From Pleurodeles waltl (taxonomy: Eukaryota > Chordata > Amphibia > Caudata > Salamandridae), in the NCBI RefSeq assembly GCF_031143425.1, contig NW_027150000.1, positions 62,001 through 126,000 on the forward strand: a stretch of 64,000 nt of DNA, read 5' to 3'. The position numbers were made by a program, and so were the translations under genes. Shown piece after piece: positions 10,054-22,138 of this stretch (positions are counted from its first letter, which is position 1; the number at the start of each line of letters is the position of its first letter). A model generated the notes under the pieces. The model saw only the letters and a list, made by a program, of their open reading frames with translations. It made no database searches and was not told the DNA's origin.

Positions 10054-10921
10054 GTAGTTAAATGATTCAAGGGAGCCCTCAAGAGGGTCATTCAGCGAGT
10101 GTCCATGGAGGGAATTGATCTAAACCAAGCCATGTGCCAGGCCCTCCGGGTTCATCAATCAACTCCTCATCCCACAACTGGTGAGAGTGTAGCCACATTA
10201 CTATTTGGGAGAGGCATCAGAGCAACTCTGCCTCAATAGACCTCGGATCTATCAATTGATGCTACCAGATCCAAGACAAGGACGTGGCTTGGAAAAAGAA
10301 AAATTACAACATATGCAGATCAGCGATACCATGCCCAGGAGCGTTTTTGGCAAAGGAGCCTGGGTATTGGTTAAGTAAAAATGCAAATGGAAAATGGACA
10401 CTCCTTTTACTGCTGATGCATTGCAGGCTGTGGGAATGTAAATGACATATGGTGACAGTCCATTGTCATTGACAATCCATCACTTAGGGACACATCACAT
10501 TCTAAACACTTACTGTGATTCTTTTCGAGTCCTGAAACCGCTCAGAGGTGACCCCACCAGCAGACCCAGTTCAAGTGCCTGACCCTATGTCGCCGTTGCC
10601 CAAAACATAGTGAACCTTGATCATCTCGGATCACCCTAGCCAGCAGACAAGTGAGAGCACCTCACCAACTAATTGAGGAAATTTGATTTTGGTGATGGCT
10701 GCCACATTTTTATTTAACAATGGGGAAGATGTACCATATTGATGTTATACGCACTAGAATTCTTGTGGTTCTGGGCGGACTCTGAACAGAAAGTATGTAA
10801 TGTGGGGGAGGTGTTAGGGTGTGGTTATGGGAAAGTATGATGTAATGAGCAGTTAGTGAGGTTATGTTGAAGAATAAAGTAATAATTGACCGCAGCTCCT
10901 GTGTGGCGTAATTCATCTGCA
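10054..10921 (+). mobile_element. Ty3/gypsy integrase C-terminus and LTR, U2-U3
   Basis: Same stops and frame changes as the U1 copy, with a private 'agaggcatcag' in the LLFG stretch. The tail carries 'ctcagaggtgacc', two CpG-type losses relative to 'ctcggaggcgacc'. LTR-like block 10740-10921. Confidence 0.74.
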
Positions 10922-11582
10922 TGCTCCCGGGCTAGGGAATATGCTATAGTTGAAAAGTCAATTCTGAGGTCAGTGATTTCTCTACTGGCAACAATTCAGG
11001 TTTGATCACGCATATAGTGAATAAAAAGATTTTTAAACGTGTTTTAAGTCTGATGAAAGATATAGCTTTGAGGAAAAAAAATCGATGCGGGCCCCTGCAC
11101 CACCATCAGTAAATATTAAATAAACAACACTCGCTACCTCCAGCTAAAAATGGAGAGCAGTTTCAAAGCTACATGGAAAAAAGTAGTAACCCATAACAGC
11201 CACACGAAAAAAAAACAGGAAATGCTAAGGGAGGCAATTGACTAGTTGAATGAAACTATACTCATAGACATAGAAATCAGCCTGGAAAAGTGGTGACTTC
11301 TTGGGGTAATATAGGATAAACCTCAGAGAATGGGGGCTTGAAGGAAGATGGACTTGTCCGGTCTTCCCCCAGGCTAATCTGGTGTGGTGGTGCCTTCCAC
11401 GGTGCTCCAGGATTGCCAGGGTTTTTTAAGAGGGCAGAGGGTGTGGGCAGCCTCTTTGGCTGTTGTCACACCCAGGTACAGAGCATGGTTAGTTTCTATC
11501 ATTGCAGATAGTGTAGGCAAGTCAGTGTAATTTTTAGTATTGTTGGCGGCATCAGTGGTACTTGTAGTCCTTAACCTTAATA

Positions 11583-13900
11583 ATGGCCACAGTCAGCAGA
11601 GTGTTGCAGGCCTTTATGGTTTTGCGTGAAGAAGGAAGTAGGACTTGCTTCAGGAGGGTGTGGTCGAGCAGGCAAGGGTGGGATTAAAACTCCCTAAAAA
11701 GGCATCTTCTGAGGAAGTGGCTGTAGCAGTTTTTACCTGTATCTCACCAGGACAAAAACCAAAGAAATGTGAACAAAAGTGCACAACCAGGAGTCAGAAG
11801 CATTGATTACCTTCATTAGTTTCTGTCAGGGATGGTGTTGCCGAGCCCATGTTGCCACCTGTATTCAGGAGCAGGTCATCAGTTGTGAGGGGAGGCACAA
11901 GGCTGATGCACAGATCGGGCACATTGATGAGGGAGCACTTCGGGAGTGGGGTAAAAGTCTTGCTGTGGAGGTTGAAGGGGCACATGATCCCCGGCAGGGG
12001 GATTATTGTGTTGACGCGCTCACAACTGTGGTAGGTGCACTTAAGGATGGGGACGCTGGGAGTTTTGTGGCAGCTGGTGATGTGTCGGCAACTGATTGGA
12101 AGCTGCAAAGCATGTTAGTGGAAAAACACTGTGGAGCACCTGCCATGATGGCGGCGCCCACTGCGTTTACTGATCCTATTGTTATAACTGAATCAGATGA
12201 AGAGGTGGGCATAGGTAAAGCAGGGGAGGTGGTCCAGGGTGAATGTTTGGGCAATGGGCATGCATTTGATTCTGGGGAAAAGCCTATCACTACTCAACAT
12301 TTGTTCCTCAGTTGGGTCAGCCCCATGATAAATAAAGTGCGGAGATGGGCAGTGGACAATGAGGCCCTTCATGAGTAAACTGGTCATGTAGGGGAAATAG
12401 ATATGGGAGTTAGTGTGGGTGATATGGGAGGAATCTAGGAGTCGGAGGTCAAGGATGTATCTTCTTTGGAGGGTGGAGGTATTATGGGTCAGGCAGAGGA
12501 CAGTAAACTGTTTTTCAGTCCAGGATGGCTTTTAGTAAGCCAGGGTGTGTCCTCTGGGCTGGGTGGCTTGAAGGAGAATGTCCAGCTGCGACGCAGTGCC
12601 TCAGGCGCCAGTAATGTACAGATGCCGGTGGAGGTCAGAGCACCTCTGGGTGCCTGGCTAAAGTGAGAGCAGGTTCCAGAGAGACTTGCTCGACATAGTA
12701 GGAGCCCACTGATGCTTCGGTCGAGCCAGCTGGTGATGCGGACGACGGGGTGCAGCCAAGCACTAGCTGGGACGCTGCTGGCTTTGTGGGTATAACAGGG
12801 TGGGAGGACGAATTGTTAGATTATGATGAGAAGGGTTATTTGGAGGAAGGTGAAATAGTGGAAGAGGAAGCTGGTGCTCTGTTAGTGACGACAGAGTCTC
12901 AGGGTGGGTGGACAGTTAACAGCAGTAGGAGGGTTGGTGTTTTTCAGAAGGTGGCCCAGAAGTCGGACCAGTGTGACACAGGGGAGTGAAGGTTACCAGG
13001 AAGAGTCAAGAGTAGCATCCATTGGTCCCTTGAGGTAAGCAGAGAGTGGTTTGGGGAATTCCTAATTTGGTGGACACGCCCAAAGTGGATAGAGTTGTGT
13101 CTGTGGGAAACAGTCCGGTTAAAGCACCAACAAGGGATAAGTTTGGGAAAGGAGGTAAGGATATGGTGATACAAACGACTGCAGAAGAAAAAGAAGTTTA
13201 AAAAGCCAGTGCTGCACATGAAGATGGCAAGACAAGTGGGGAATTGGTGTCAACCACAGGAAGTGATAAGGCAGGTAAAGCTGATGGCAGTGTTTCAGGG
13301 GTAGTATCTAGATTAAGAGATTGCCTTATATGAGGGTGTTGATGCCTTTGGGGGCGCATCTCACCTAGCACATGAAGAATAAGATCTGTAAAGGGGAATT
13401 TGTTGACATTTTCAAGCTGTTGCAAAGGTGTCTATAACTGTAGAGAATTGAACTTCCACTTTCCTAATCTTTTTGAGTGTGTATTGTGAACGACATCCTG
13501 ACTTTTTGTTGCCCTTTTCAAATATATGAATGTGGCATGGAGAGCGCAGATGGACTATCTCGGTTGTGGTTGGTGGTTTTGGTATGACTAGGAATTTCAT
13601 GCCAGATTAGCAGTTAATCCAAGCAAAGGAGTGAGGGGATATATAATGAGCTCTGGATGCAATGGCTTTGCAAGGCTAAGAATGTCCCAGTGATCAACAC
13701 TGCTAATGGTTTGCTCTTGCAATACAAGCCGTTTCAGGGGCACATCACCGAATATGGGATGGGAGTTTCAGGACGGGGATAATTTCCCTAAGGTGGGTCT
13801 TGCTGGTCCTTCAGTAGAGATGCATGTACACGCCTCTAATGTAAATTTAGGCATGCCTCCTCCAACTGTGGGGGAAGCATCCATTGGTCCAGTGTTTTAG
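11583..13900 (+). pseudogene. DIRS gag remnant, U3
   Basis: Open stretches at 11779-12378 and 12750-12989. Private changes are 'tttatggttttgcgtg' near the start and 'aaaaagccagtg' at 13200. Confidence 0.62.
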
Positions 13901-14015
13901 GGGGGCACAGTGTGAATGGTGGGGAAACACTGGTGGGGATACTGGGCAAGAGGTCAGATGCAACAGGTTTTAGAAAAAGGGACCTACTCCTATTAAGTTT
14001 CAGATCTTAAGTTAC

Positions 14016-15168
14016 TGGTTGAAGTTCTATGCAAAGCAGGAGGGAGCTAAGAGTCTCTATTACGGTTTTTTGATAGGTTTTCATTTGTGTTATAAAGGGC
14101 CCAGAGTTTGATAAGGAACTTACTCAGGGGAGGCTTGTTGGGCCTTTTAGCTTTTGGCCTGTGCCGGACTTGACCATTCCCCTTTGGGCGTGGTCCTTAA
14201 GAAATAGCAGGGTGAATTTAGATTGATTCATCACTTGTCTTGGCCCATAGGAAAATCTATAAATTACTTTATAGCCCAAGAAGATTCTGTGTTGCATTGT
14301 GCCTCAGTTGATGAGACCATTGCCTTGGCTCAGTCCTGTGGAGTAGAAGCGGAAATGTTTAAATCTGATATTCAATCTGCCTTTAGGCACTTGCCATGAC
14401 ATCTGAAGGGTTTTTCTTTGTTGGGACTGCAATTTGATAGTTCTACTTACATAGATAGGATATTGCAGATAGGTTGCTCGGAATCATGTTCATTGTTTGA
14501 GACTTTCAGCTCTTTTTTACATTGGTTTTTCCAATTCCGGAGTGGGGTGTGTCACATCAGATACTACACGGCTGATTTTTTCTTGGTGGCAAGTGGTGGG
14601 TCAAGTGCAATGTTGAAGAGCTGTGTGTTTTTCAAGGCATCCATGGTGGAGCTGGGTGGTCCTTTAGCTCCAGAGAAGACGGAGGGTCCCAGCACATGCA
14701 TTCATTTCTTAAGAATCGAGTTGGATTCACAGAAGATGGAGGTAAGTTTACCTGGGGACAAAGTCCAAAAGTTAATCTTATTGTTGGAGAAGGCTGTGGC
14801 TAAGTCCAAGTTGGAGTTGAGACAGGTTCAATGTCTTTTAGGTCATTTGAACTTTGCTTGTTGTGCAGTGTGGGCTAGATGTGCTTTTTGCATGCAGCTT
14901 GGTTTCACAGTGAAGGGCACTGTTTTGCCACGCCACAAGGTAAGATTATGAGGTAGCATTCAGGTGGACTTCAGGATGTGGATAACCTTTCTTAAGTATT
15001 TCAATGGTGTGACTATGTGGAGGGATGACGAGGATTGGTTGTGGCATATGCAGGTTTTTTTGGGTACTTCAGCAGCGCATGGTTTTGGTGTTTTTTGGGA
15101 TAGCCACTAGGTGGCAGAGTATGGACCAGAGACATGGAAGTCAGCCAGACATAGGCTCTCATTACAAC
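14016..15168 (+). pseudogene. DIRS RT/RNase H remnant, U3
   Basis: T6 after YTAD. The frame runs 14418-14951 and ends where CGA has become TGA (14949-14951), removing the end of the connection and RNase H. Private 'gtgttgcattg' and 'atgtttaaatc' precede motif A. Confidence 0.87.
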
Positions 15169-15326
15169 ATTGGCGGTAAAAGGCGCTTACCGCCGTGCAG
15201 AAGACCACCAACATACCGCCGCGGCTGCGGAATTCCGCCACAGCTATTATGACCCACATCTCGGAATCCGACAAAATTCAGACACCCACAGAAGTCCGCC
15301 ACACCAAAGGTCAGTGATAAACTGCT

Positions 15327-16194
15327 GTAGTTAAATGATTCAAGGGAGCCCTCAAGAGGGTCATTCAGCGAGTGTCCATGGAGGGAATTGATCTAAACCA
15401 AGCCATGTGCCAGGCCCTCCGGGTTCATCAATCAAGTCCTCATCCCACAACTGGTGAGAGTGTAGCCACATTACTATTTGGGAGAGCCATCAGAGCAACT
15501 CTGCCTCAATAGACCTCGGATCTATCAATTGATGCTACCAGATCCAAGACAAGGACGTGGCTTGGAAAAAGAAAAATTACAACATATGCAGATCAGCGAT
15601 ACCATGCCCAGGAGCGTTTTTGGCAAAGGAGCCTGGGTATTAGTTAAGTAAAAATGCAAATAGAAAATGGACACTCCTTTTACTGCTGATGCATTGCAGG
15701 CTGTGGGAATGTAAATGACATATGGTGACAGTCCATTGTCATTGACAATCCACAACTTAGGGACACATCACATTCTAAACACTTACTGTGATTCTTTTCG
15801 AGTCCTGAAACCGCTCGGAGGCGACCCCACCAGCAGACCCAGTTCAAGTGCCTGACCCTATGTCGCCGTTGCCCAAAACATAGTGAACCTTGATCATCTC
15901 GGATCACCCTAGCCAGCAGACAAATGAGAGCACCTCACCAACTAATTGAGGAAATTTGATTTTGGTGATGGCTGCCACATTTTTATTTAACAATGGGGAA
16001 GATGTACCATATTGATGTTATACGCACTAGAATTCTTGTGGTTCTGGGCGGACTCTGAACAGAAAGTATGTAATGTGGGGGAGGTGTTAGGGTGTGGTTA
16101 TGGGAAAGTATGATGTAATGAGCAGTTAGTGAGGTTATGTTGAAGAATAAAGTAATAATTGACCGCAGCTCCTGTGTGGCGTAATTCATCTGCA
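15327..16194 (+). mobile_element. Ty3/gypsy integrase C-terminus and LTR, U3-U4
   Basis: Carries 'caagtcctcatccc', 'gtattagttaag' and 'ccacaacttagg', shared only with the copy at 36432. LTR-like block 16013-16194. Confidence 0.74.
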
Positions 16195-16858
16195 TGCTCC
16201 CGGGCTAGGGAATATGCTATAGTTGAAAAGTCAATTCTGAGGTCAGTGATTTCTCTACTGGCAACAATTCAGGTTTGATCACGCATATAGTGAATAAAAA
16301 GATTTTCAAATGTGTTTTAAGTCTGATGAAAGATATAGCTTTGAGGAAAAAAAATCGATGCGGGCCCCTGCACCACCATCAGTAAATATTAAAAAAACAA
16401 CACTCGCTACCTCCAGCTAAAAATGGAGAGCAGTTTTAAAGCTACATGGAAAAAAGTAGTAACCCATAACAGCCACACGGAAAAAAAAACAGGAAATGCT
16501 AAGGGAGGCAATTGACTAGTTGAGATAGAAATTATAATCATAGACATAGAAATCAGCCTGGAAAAGTGGTGACTTCTTGGGGTAATATAGGATAAACCTC
16601 AGAGAATGGGGGCTTGAAGGAAGATGGACTTGTCCGGACTTCCCCCAGGCTAATCTGGTGTGGTGGTGCCTTCCACGGTGCTCCAGGATTGCCAGGGTTT
16701 TTTAAGAGGGCAGAGGGTGTGGGCAGCCTCTTTGGCTGTTGTCACACCCAGGTACAGAGCATGGTTAGTTTCTATCATTGCAGATAGTGTAGGCAAGTCA
16801 GTGTAATTTTTAGTATTGTTGGCGGCATCAGTGGTACTTGTAGTCCTTAACCTTAATA

Positions 16859-19177
16859 ATGGCCACAGTCAGCAGAGTGTTGCAGGCCTTTAAGGTATTG
16901 CGGGAAGAAGGAAGTAGGACTTGCTTCAGGAAGGTGTGGTCGAGCAGGCAAGGGTGGGATTAAAACTCCCTAAAAAGGCATCTTCTGAGGAAGTGGTTGT
17001 AGCAGTTTTTGCCTGTATCTCACCAGGACAAAAACCAAAGAAATGTGAACAAAAGTGCACAACCAGGAGTCAGAAGCATTGATTACCTTCATTAGTTTCT
17101 GTCAGGGATGGTGTTGCCGAGCCCATGTTGCCACCTGTATTCAGGAGCAGGTCATCAGTTGTGAGGGGAGGCACAAGGCTGATGCACAGATCGGGCACAT
17201 TGATGAGGGAGCACTTCGGGAGTGGGGTAAAAGTCTTGCTGTGGAGGTTGAAGGGGCACATGATCCCCGGCAGGGGGATTATTGTGTTGACGCGCTCACA
17301 ACTGTGGTAGGTGCACTTAAGGATGGGAACGCTGGGAGTTTTGTGGCAGCTGGTGATGTGTCGGCAACTGATTGGAAGCTGCAAAGCATGTTAGTGGAAA
17401 AACACTGTGGAGCACCTGCCATGATGGCGGCGCCCACTGCGTTTACTGATCCTATTGTTATAACTGAATCAGATGAAGAGGTGGGCATAGGTAAAGCAGG
17501 GGAGGTGGTCCAGGGTGAATGTTTGGGCAATGGGCATGCATTTGATTCTGGGGAAAAGCCTATCACTACTCAACATTTGTTCCTCAGTTGGGTCAGCCCC
17601 ATGATAAATAAAGTGCGGAGATGGGCAGTGGACAATGAGGCCCTTCATGAGTAAACTGGTCATGTAGGGGAAATAGATATGGGAGTTAGTGTGGGTGATA
17701 TTGGAGGAATCTAGGAGTCGGAGGTCAAGGATCTATCTTCTTTGGAGGGTGGAGGTATTATGGGTCAGGCAGAGGACAGTAAACTGTTTTTTCAGTCCAG
17801 GATGGCTTTTAGTAAGCCAGGGTGTGTCCTCTGGGCTGGGTGGCTTGGAGGAGAATGTCCAGCTGCGACGCAGTGCCTCAGGCGCCAGTAATGTACAGAT
17901 GCCGGTGGAGGTCAGAGCACCTCTGGGTGCCTGGCTAAAGTGAGAGCAGGTTCCAGAGAGACTTGCTCGACATAGTAGGAGCCCACTGATGCTTCGGTCA
18001 AGCCAGCTGGTGATGCGGACGACGGGGTGCAGCCAAGCACTAGCTGGGACGCTGCTGGCTTTGTGGGTATAACAGGGTGGGAGGACGAATTGTTAGATTA
18101 TGATGGGAAGGGTTGTTTGGAGGAAGGTGAAATAGTGGAAGAGGAAGCTGGTGCTCTGTTAGTGACGACAGCGTCTCGGGGTGGGTGGACAGTTAACAGC
18201 AGTAGGAGGGTTGGTGTTTTTCAGAAGGTGGCCCAGAAGTCGGACCAGTGTGACACAGGGGAGTGAAGGTTACCAGGAAGAGTCAAGAGTAGCGTCCATT
18301 GGTCCCTTGAGGTAAGCAGAGAGTGGTTTGGGGAATTCCTAATTTGGTGGACACGCCCAAAGTGGATAGAGTTGTGTCTGTGGGAAACAGTCCGGTTAAA
18401 GCACCAACAAGGGATAAGTTTGGGAAAGGAGGTAAGGATATGGTGATACAAACGACTGCAGAAGAAAAAGAAGTTTAAAAACCCAGTGCTGCACATGAAG
18501 ATGGCAAGACAAGTGGGGAATTGGTGTCAACCACAGGAAGTGATAAGGCAGGTAAAGCTGATGGCAGTGTTTCAGGGGTAGTATCTAGATTAAGAGATTG
18601 CCTTATATGAGGGTGTTGATGCCTTTGGGGGCGCATCTCACCTAGCATATGAAGAATAAGATCTGTAAAGGGGAATTTGTTGACATTTTCAAGCTGTTGC
18701 AAAGGTGTCTATAACTGTAGAGAATTGAACTTCCACTTTCCTAATCTTTTTGAGTGTGTATTGTGAACGACATCCTGACTTTTTGTTGCCCTTTTCAAAT
18801 ATATGGATGTGGCATGGAGAGCGCAGATGGACTATCTCGGTTGTGGTTGGTGGTTTTGGTATGACTAGGAATTTCATGCCAGATTAGCAGTTAATCCAAG
18901 CAAAGGAGTGAGGGGATATATAATGAGCTCTGGATGCAATGGCTTTGCAAGGCTAAGAATGTCCCAGTGATCAACACTGCTAATGGTTTGCTCTTGCAAT
19001 ACAAGCCGTTTCAGGGGCACATCACCGAATTTGGGATGGGAGTTTCAGGACGGGGATAATTTCCCTAAGGTGGGTCTTGCTGGTCCTTCAGTAGAGATGC
19101 ATGTACACGCCTCTAATGTAAATTTAGGCATGACTCCTCCAACTGTGGGGGAAGCATCCATTGGTCCAGTGTTTTAG
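16859..19177 (+). pseudogene. DIRS gag remnant, U4
   Basis: The open stretch 17055-17654 has a private Asp-to-Asn change near 17329. An extra T at 17787-17792 (six instead of five) joins two frames into 17689-17943, as in U8. A Glu-to-Gly change lies in the LLDYD segment (18027-18266). Confidence 0.62.
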
Positions 19178-19292
19178 GGGGGAACAGTGTGAATGGTGGG
19201 GAAACACTGGTGGGGATACTGGGCAAGAGGTCAGATGCAACAGGTTTTAGAAAAAGGGACCTACTCCTATTAAGTTTCAGATCTTAAGTTAC

Positions 19293-20446
19293 TGGTTGAA
19301 GTTCTATCCAAAGCAGGAGGAAGCTAAGAGTCTCTATTACGGTTTTTTGATAGGTTTTCATTTGTGTTATAAAGGGCCCAGAGTTTGATAAGGAACTTAC
19401 TCAGGGGAGGCTTGTTGGGCCTTTTAGCTTTTGGCCTGTGCCGGACTTGACCATTCCCCTTTGGGCGTGGTCCTTAAGAAATAGCAGGGTGAATTTAGAT
19501 TGATTCATCACTTGTCTTGGCCCATAGGAAAATCTGTAAATTACTTTATAGCCCAAGAAGATTCTGTGATGCATTGTGCCTCAGTTGATGAGACCATTGC
19601 CTTGGCTCAGTCCTGTGGAGTAGAAGCGGAAATGTTGAAATCTGATATTCAATCTGCCTTTAGGCACTTGCCATGACATCTGAAGGGTTTTTCTTTGTTG
19701 GGACTGCAATTTGATAGTTCTACTTACATAGATAGGATATTGCAGATAGGTTGCTCGGAATCATGTTCATTGTTTGAGACTTTCAGCTCTTTTTTACATT
19801 GGTTTTTCCAATTCCGGAGTGGGGTGTGTCACATCAGATACTACACGGCTGATTTTTTTCTTGGTGGCAAGTGGTGGGTCAAGTGCAATGTTGAAGAGCT
19901 GTGTGTTTTTCAAGGCATCCATGGTGGAGCTGGGTGGTCCTTTAGCTCCAGAGAAGACGGAGGGTCCCAGCACATGCATTCATTTCTTAAGAATCGAGTT
20001 GGATTCACAGAAGATGGAGGTAAGTTTACCTGGGGACAAAGTCCAAATGTTAATCTTATTGTTGGAGAAGGCTGTGGCTAAGTCCAAGTTGGAGTTGAGA
20101 CAGGTTCAATGTCTTTTAGGTCATTTGAACTTGGCTTGTTGTGCAGTGTGGGCTAGATGTGCTTTTTGCATGCAGCTTGGTTTCACAGTGAAGGGCACTG
20201 TTTTGCCACGCCACAAGGTAAGATTACGAGGTAGCATTCAGGTGGACTTCAGGATGTGGATAACCTTTCTTAAGTATTTCAATGGTGTGACTATGTGGAG
20301 GGATGACGAGGATTGGTTGTGGCATATGCAGGTTTTTTTGGGTACTTCAGCAGCGCATGGTTTTGGTGTTTTTTGGGATAGCCACTAGGTGGCAGAGTAT
20401 GGGCCAGAGACATGGAAGTCAGCCAGACATAGGCTCTCATTACAAC
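19293..20446 (+). pseudogene. DIRS RT/RNase H remnant, U4
   Basis: It has the seven-T run after YTAD, so it reads as two overlapping pieces (19695-20081 and 19774-20388), the same break as U1 and U8. No CGA-to-TGA change. The RNase H start is FLGTSAAHGFG. Confidence 0.87.
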
Positions 20447-20604
20447 ATTGGCGGTAAAAGGCGCTTACCGCCGTGCAGAAGACCGCCAACATACCGCCGC
20501 GGCTGCGGAATTCCGCCACAGCTATTGTGACCCACATCTCGGAATCCGACAAAATTCAGACACCCACAGAAGTCCGCCACACCAAAGGTCAGTGATAAAC
20601 TGCT

Positions 20605-21472
20605 GTAGTTAAATGATTCAAGGGAGCCCTCAAGAGGGTCATTCAGCGAGTGTCCATGGAGGGAATTGATCTAAACCAAGCCATGTGCCAGGCCCTCCGG
20701 GTTCATCAATCAACTCCTCATCCCACAACTGGTGAGAGTGTAGCCACATTACTATTTGGGAGAGCCATCAGAGCAACTCTGCCTCAATAGACCTCGGATC
20801 TATCAATTGATGCTACCAGATCCAAGACAAGGACGTGGCTTGGAAAAAGAAAAATTACAACATATGCAGATCAGCGATACCATGCCCAGGAGCGTTTTTG
20901 GCAAAGGAGCCTGGGTATTGGTTAAGTAAAAATGCAAATGGAAAATGGAAACTGCTTTTACTGCTGATGCATTGCAGGCTGTGGGAATGTAAATGACATA
21001 TGGTGACAGTCCATTGTCATTGACAATCCATCACTTAGGGACACATCACATTCTAAACACTTACTGTGATTCTTTTCGAGTCCTGAAACCGCTCGGAGGC
21101 GACCCCACCAGCAGACCCAGTTCAAGTGCCTGACCCTATGTCGCCGTTGCCCAAAACATAGTGAACCTTGATCATCTCGGATCACCCTAGCCAGCAGACA
21201 AATGAGAGCACCTCACCAACTAATTGAGGAAATTTGATTTTGGTGATGGCTGCCACATTTTTATTTAACAATGGGGAAGATGTACCATATTGATGTTATA
21301 CGCACTAGAATTCTTGTGGTTCTGGGCGGACTCTGAACAGAAAGTATGTAATGTGGGGGAGATGTTAGGGTGTGGTTATGGGAAAGTATGATGTAATGAG
21401 CAGTTAGTGAGGTTATGTTGAAGAATAAAGTAATAATTGACCGCAGCTCCTGTGTGGCTTAATTCATCTGCA
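20605..21472 (+). mobile_element. Ty3/gypsy integrase C-terminus and LTR, U4-U5
   Basis: Tail with 'ggaaactgctttt', shared with U1 and U8. LTR-like block 21291-21472 with 'gagatgttagg' and a private G-to-T in 'gtggcttaatt'. Confidence 0.74.
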
Positions 21473-22138
21473 TGCTCCCGGGCTAGGGAATATGCTATAG
21501 TTGAAAAGTCAATTCTGAGGTCAGTGATTTCTCTACTGGCAACAATTCAGGTTTGATCACGCATATAGTGAATAAAAAGATTTTTAAACGTGTTTTAAGT
21601 CTGATGAAAGATATAGCTTTGAGGAAAAAAAATCGATGCGGGCCCCTGCACCACCATCAGTAAATATTAAAAAAACAACACTCGCTACCTCCAGCTAAAA
21701 ATGGAGAGCAGTTTCAAAGCTACAAGGAAAAAAGTAGTAACCCATAACAGCCACACGAAAAAAAAAACAGGAAATGCTAAGGGAGGCAATTGACTAGTTG
21801 AGATATAAATTATACTCATAGACATAGAAATCAGCCTGGAAAAGTGGTGACTTCTTGGGGTAATATAGGATAAACCTCAGAGAATGGGGGCTTGAAGGAA
21901 GATGGACTTGTCCGGTCTTCCCCCAGGCTAATCTGGTGTGGTGGTGCCTTCCACGGTGCTCCAGGATTGCCAGTGTTTTTTTAAGAGGTGCAGAGGGTGT
22001 GGGCAGCCTCTTTGGCTGTTGTCACACCCAGGTACAGAGCATGGTTAGTTTCTATCATTGCAGATAGTGTAGGCAAGTCAGTGTAATTTTTAGTATTGCT
22101 GGCGGCATCAGTGGTACTTGTAGTCCTTAACCTTAATA

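Larger units (their letters stand above)
5276..10550 (+). repeat. Repeat unit U2 (U5/U9-like 5' end)
   Basis: Spacer 5647-6310 and CpG-rich module 9896-10053. It shares 'gagatgttagg' in the LTR, 'ctacaagg' in the spacer and 'gtattgctggcgg' with U5 and U9, but lacks their 'gaggtgcag' insertion. Private features are a one-base G deletion in the RT near 9600 and an A-run of 11 in the spacer. Confidence 0.95.
10551..15823 (+). repeat. Repeat unit U3 (3' part U7-like)
   Basis: Spacer 10922-11582 and CpG-rich module 15169-15326. The 3' end shares 'caagtcctcatccc', 'gggtattagttaag', 'gcaaatagaaaatgg' and 'ccacaacttagg' only with U7, one higher-order period away. The spacer has a two-base loss, giving 'gttgaatgaaac'. 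The CpG-rich module has a private G-to-A change, 'gaccaccaac'. Confidence 0.95.
15824..21101 (+). repeat. Repeat unit U4 (slot 1 of the higher-order repeat)
   Basis: Spacer 16195-16858 and CpG-rich module 20447-20604. It shares with U8 'ttttcaaatgtg', 'attataatcatag', 'tccggacttcc', 'caggaaggtgtgg', 'gatattggagg', a T6 run at 17787-17792 and 'ggggggaacagtg'. The RT carries the one-base T insertion also seen in U1 and U8. Confidence 0.95.
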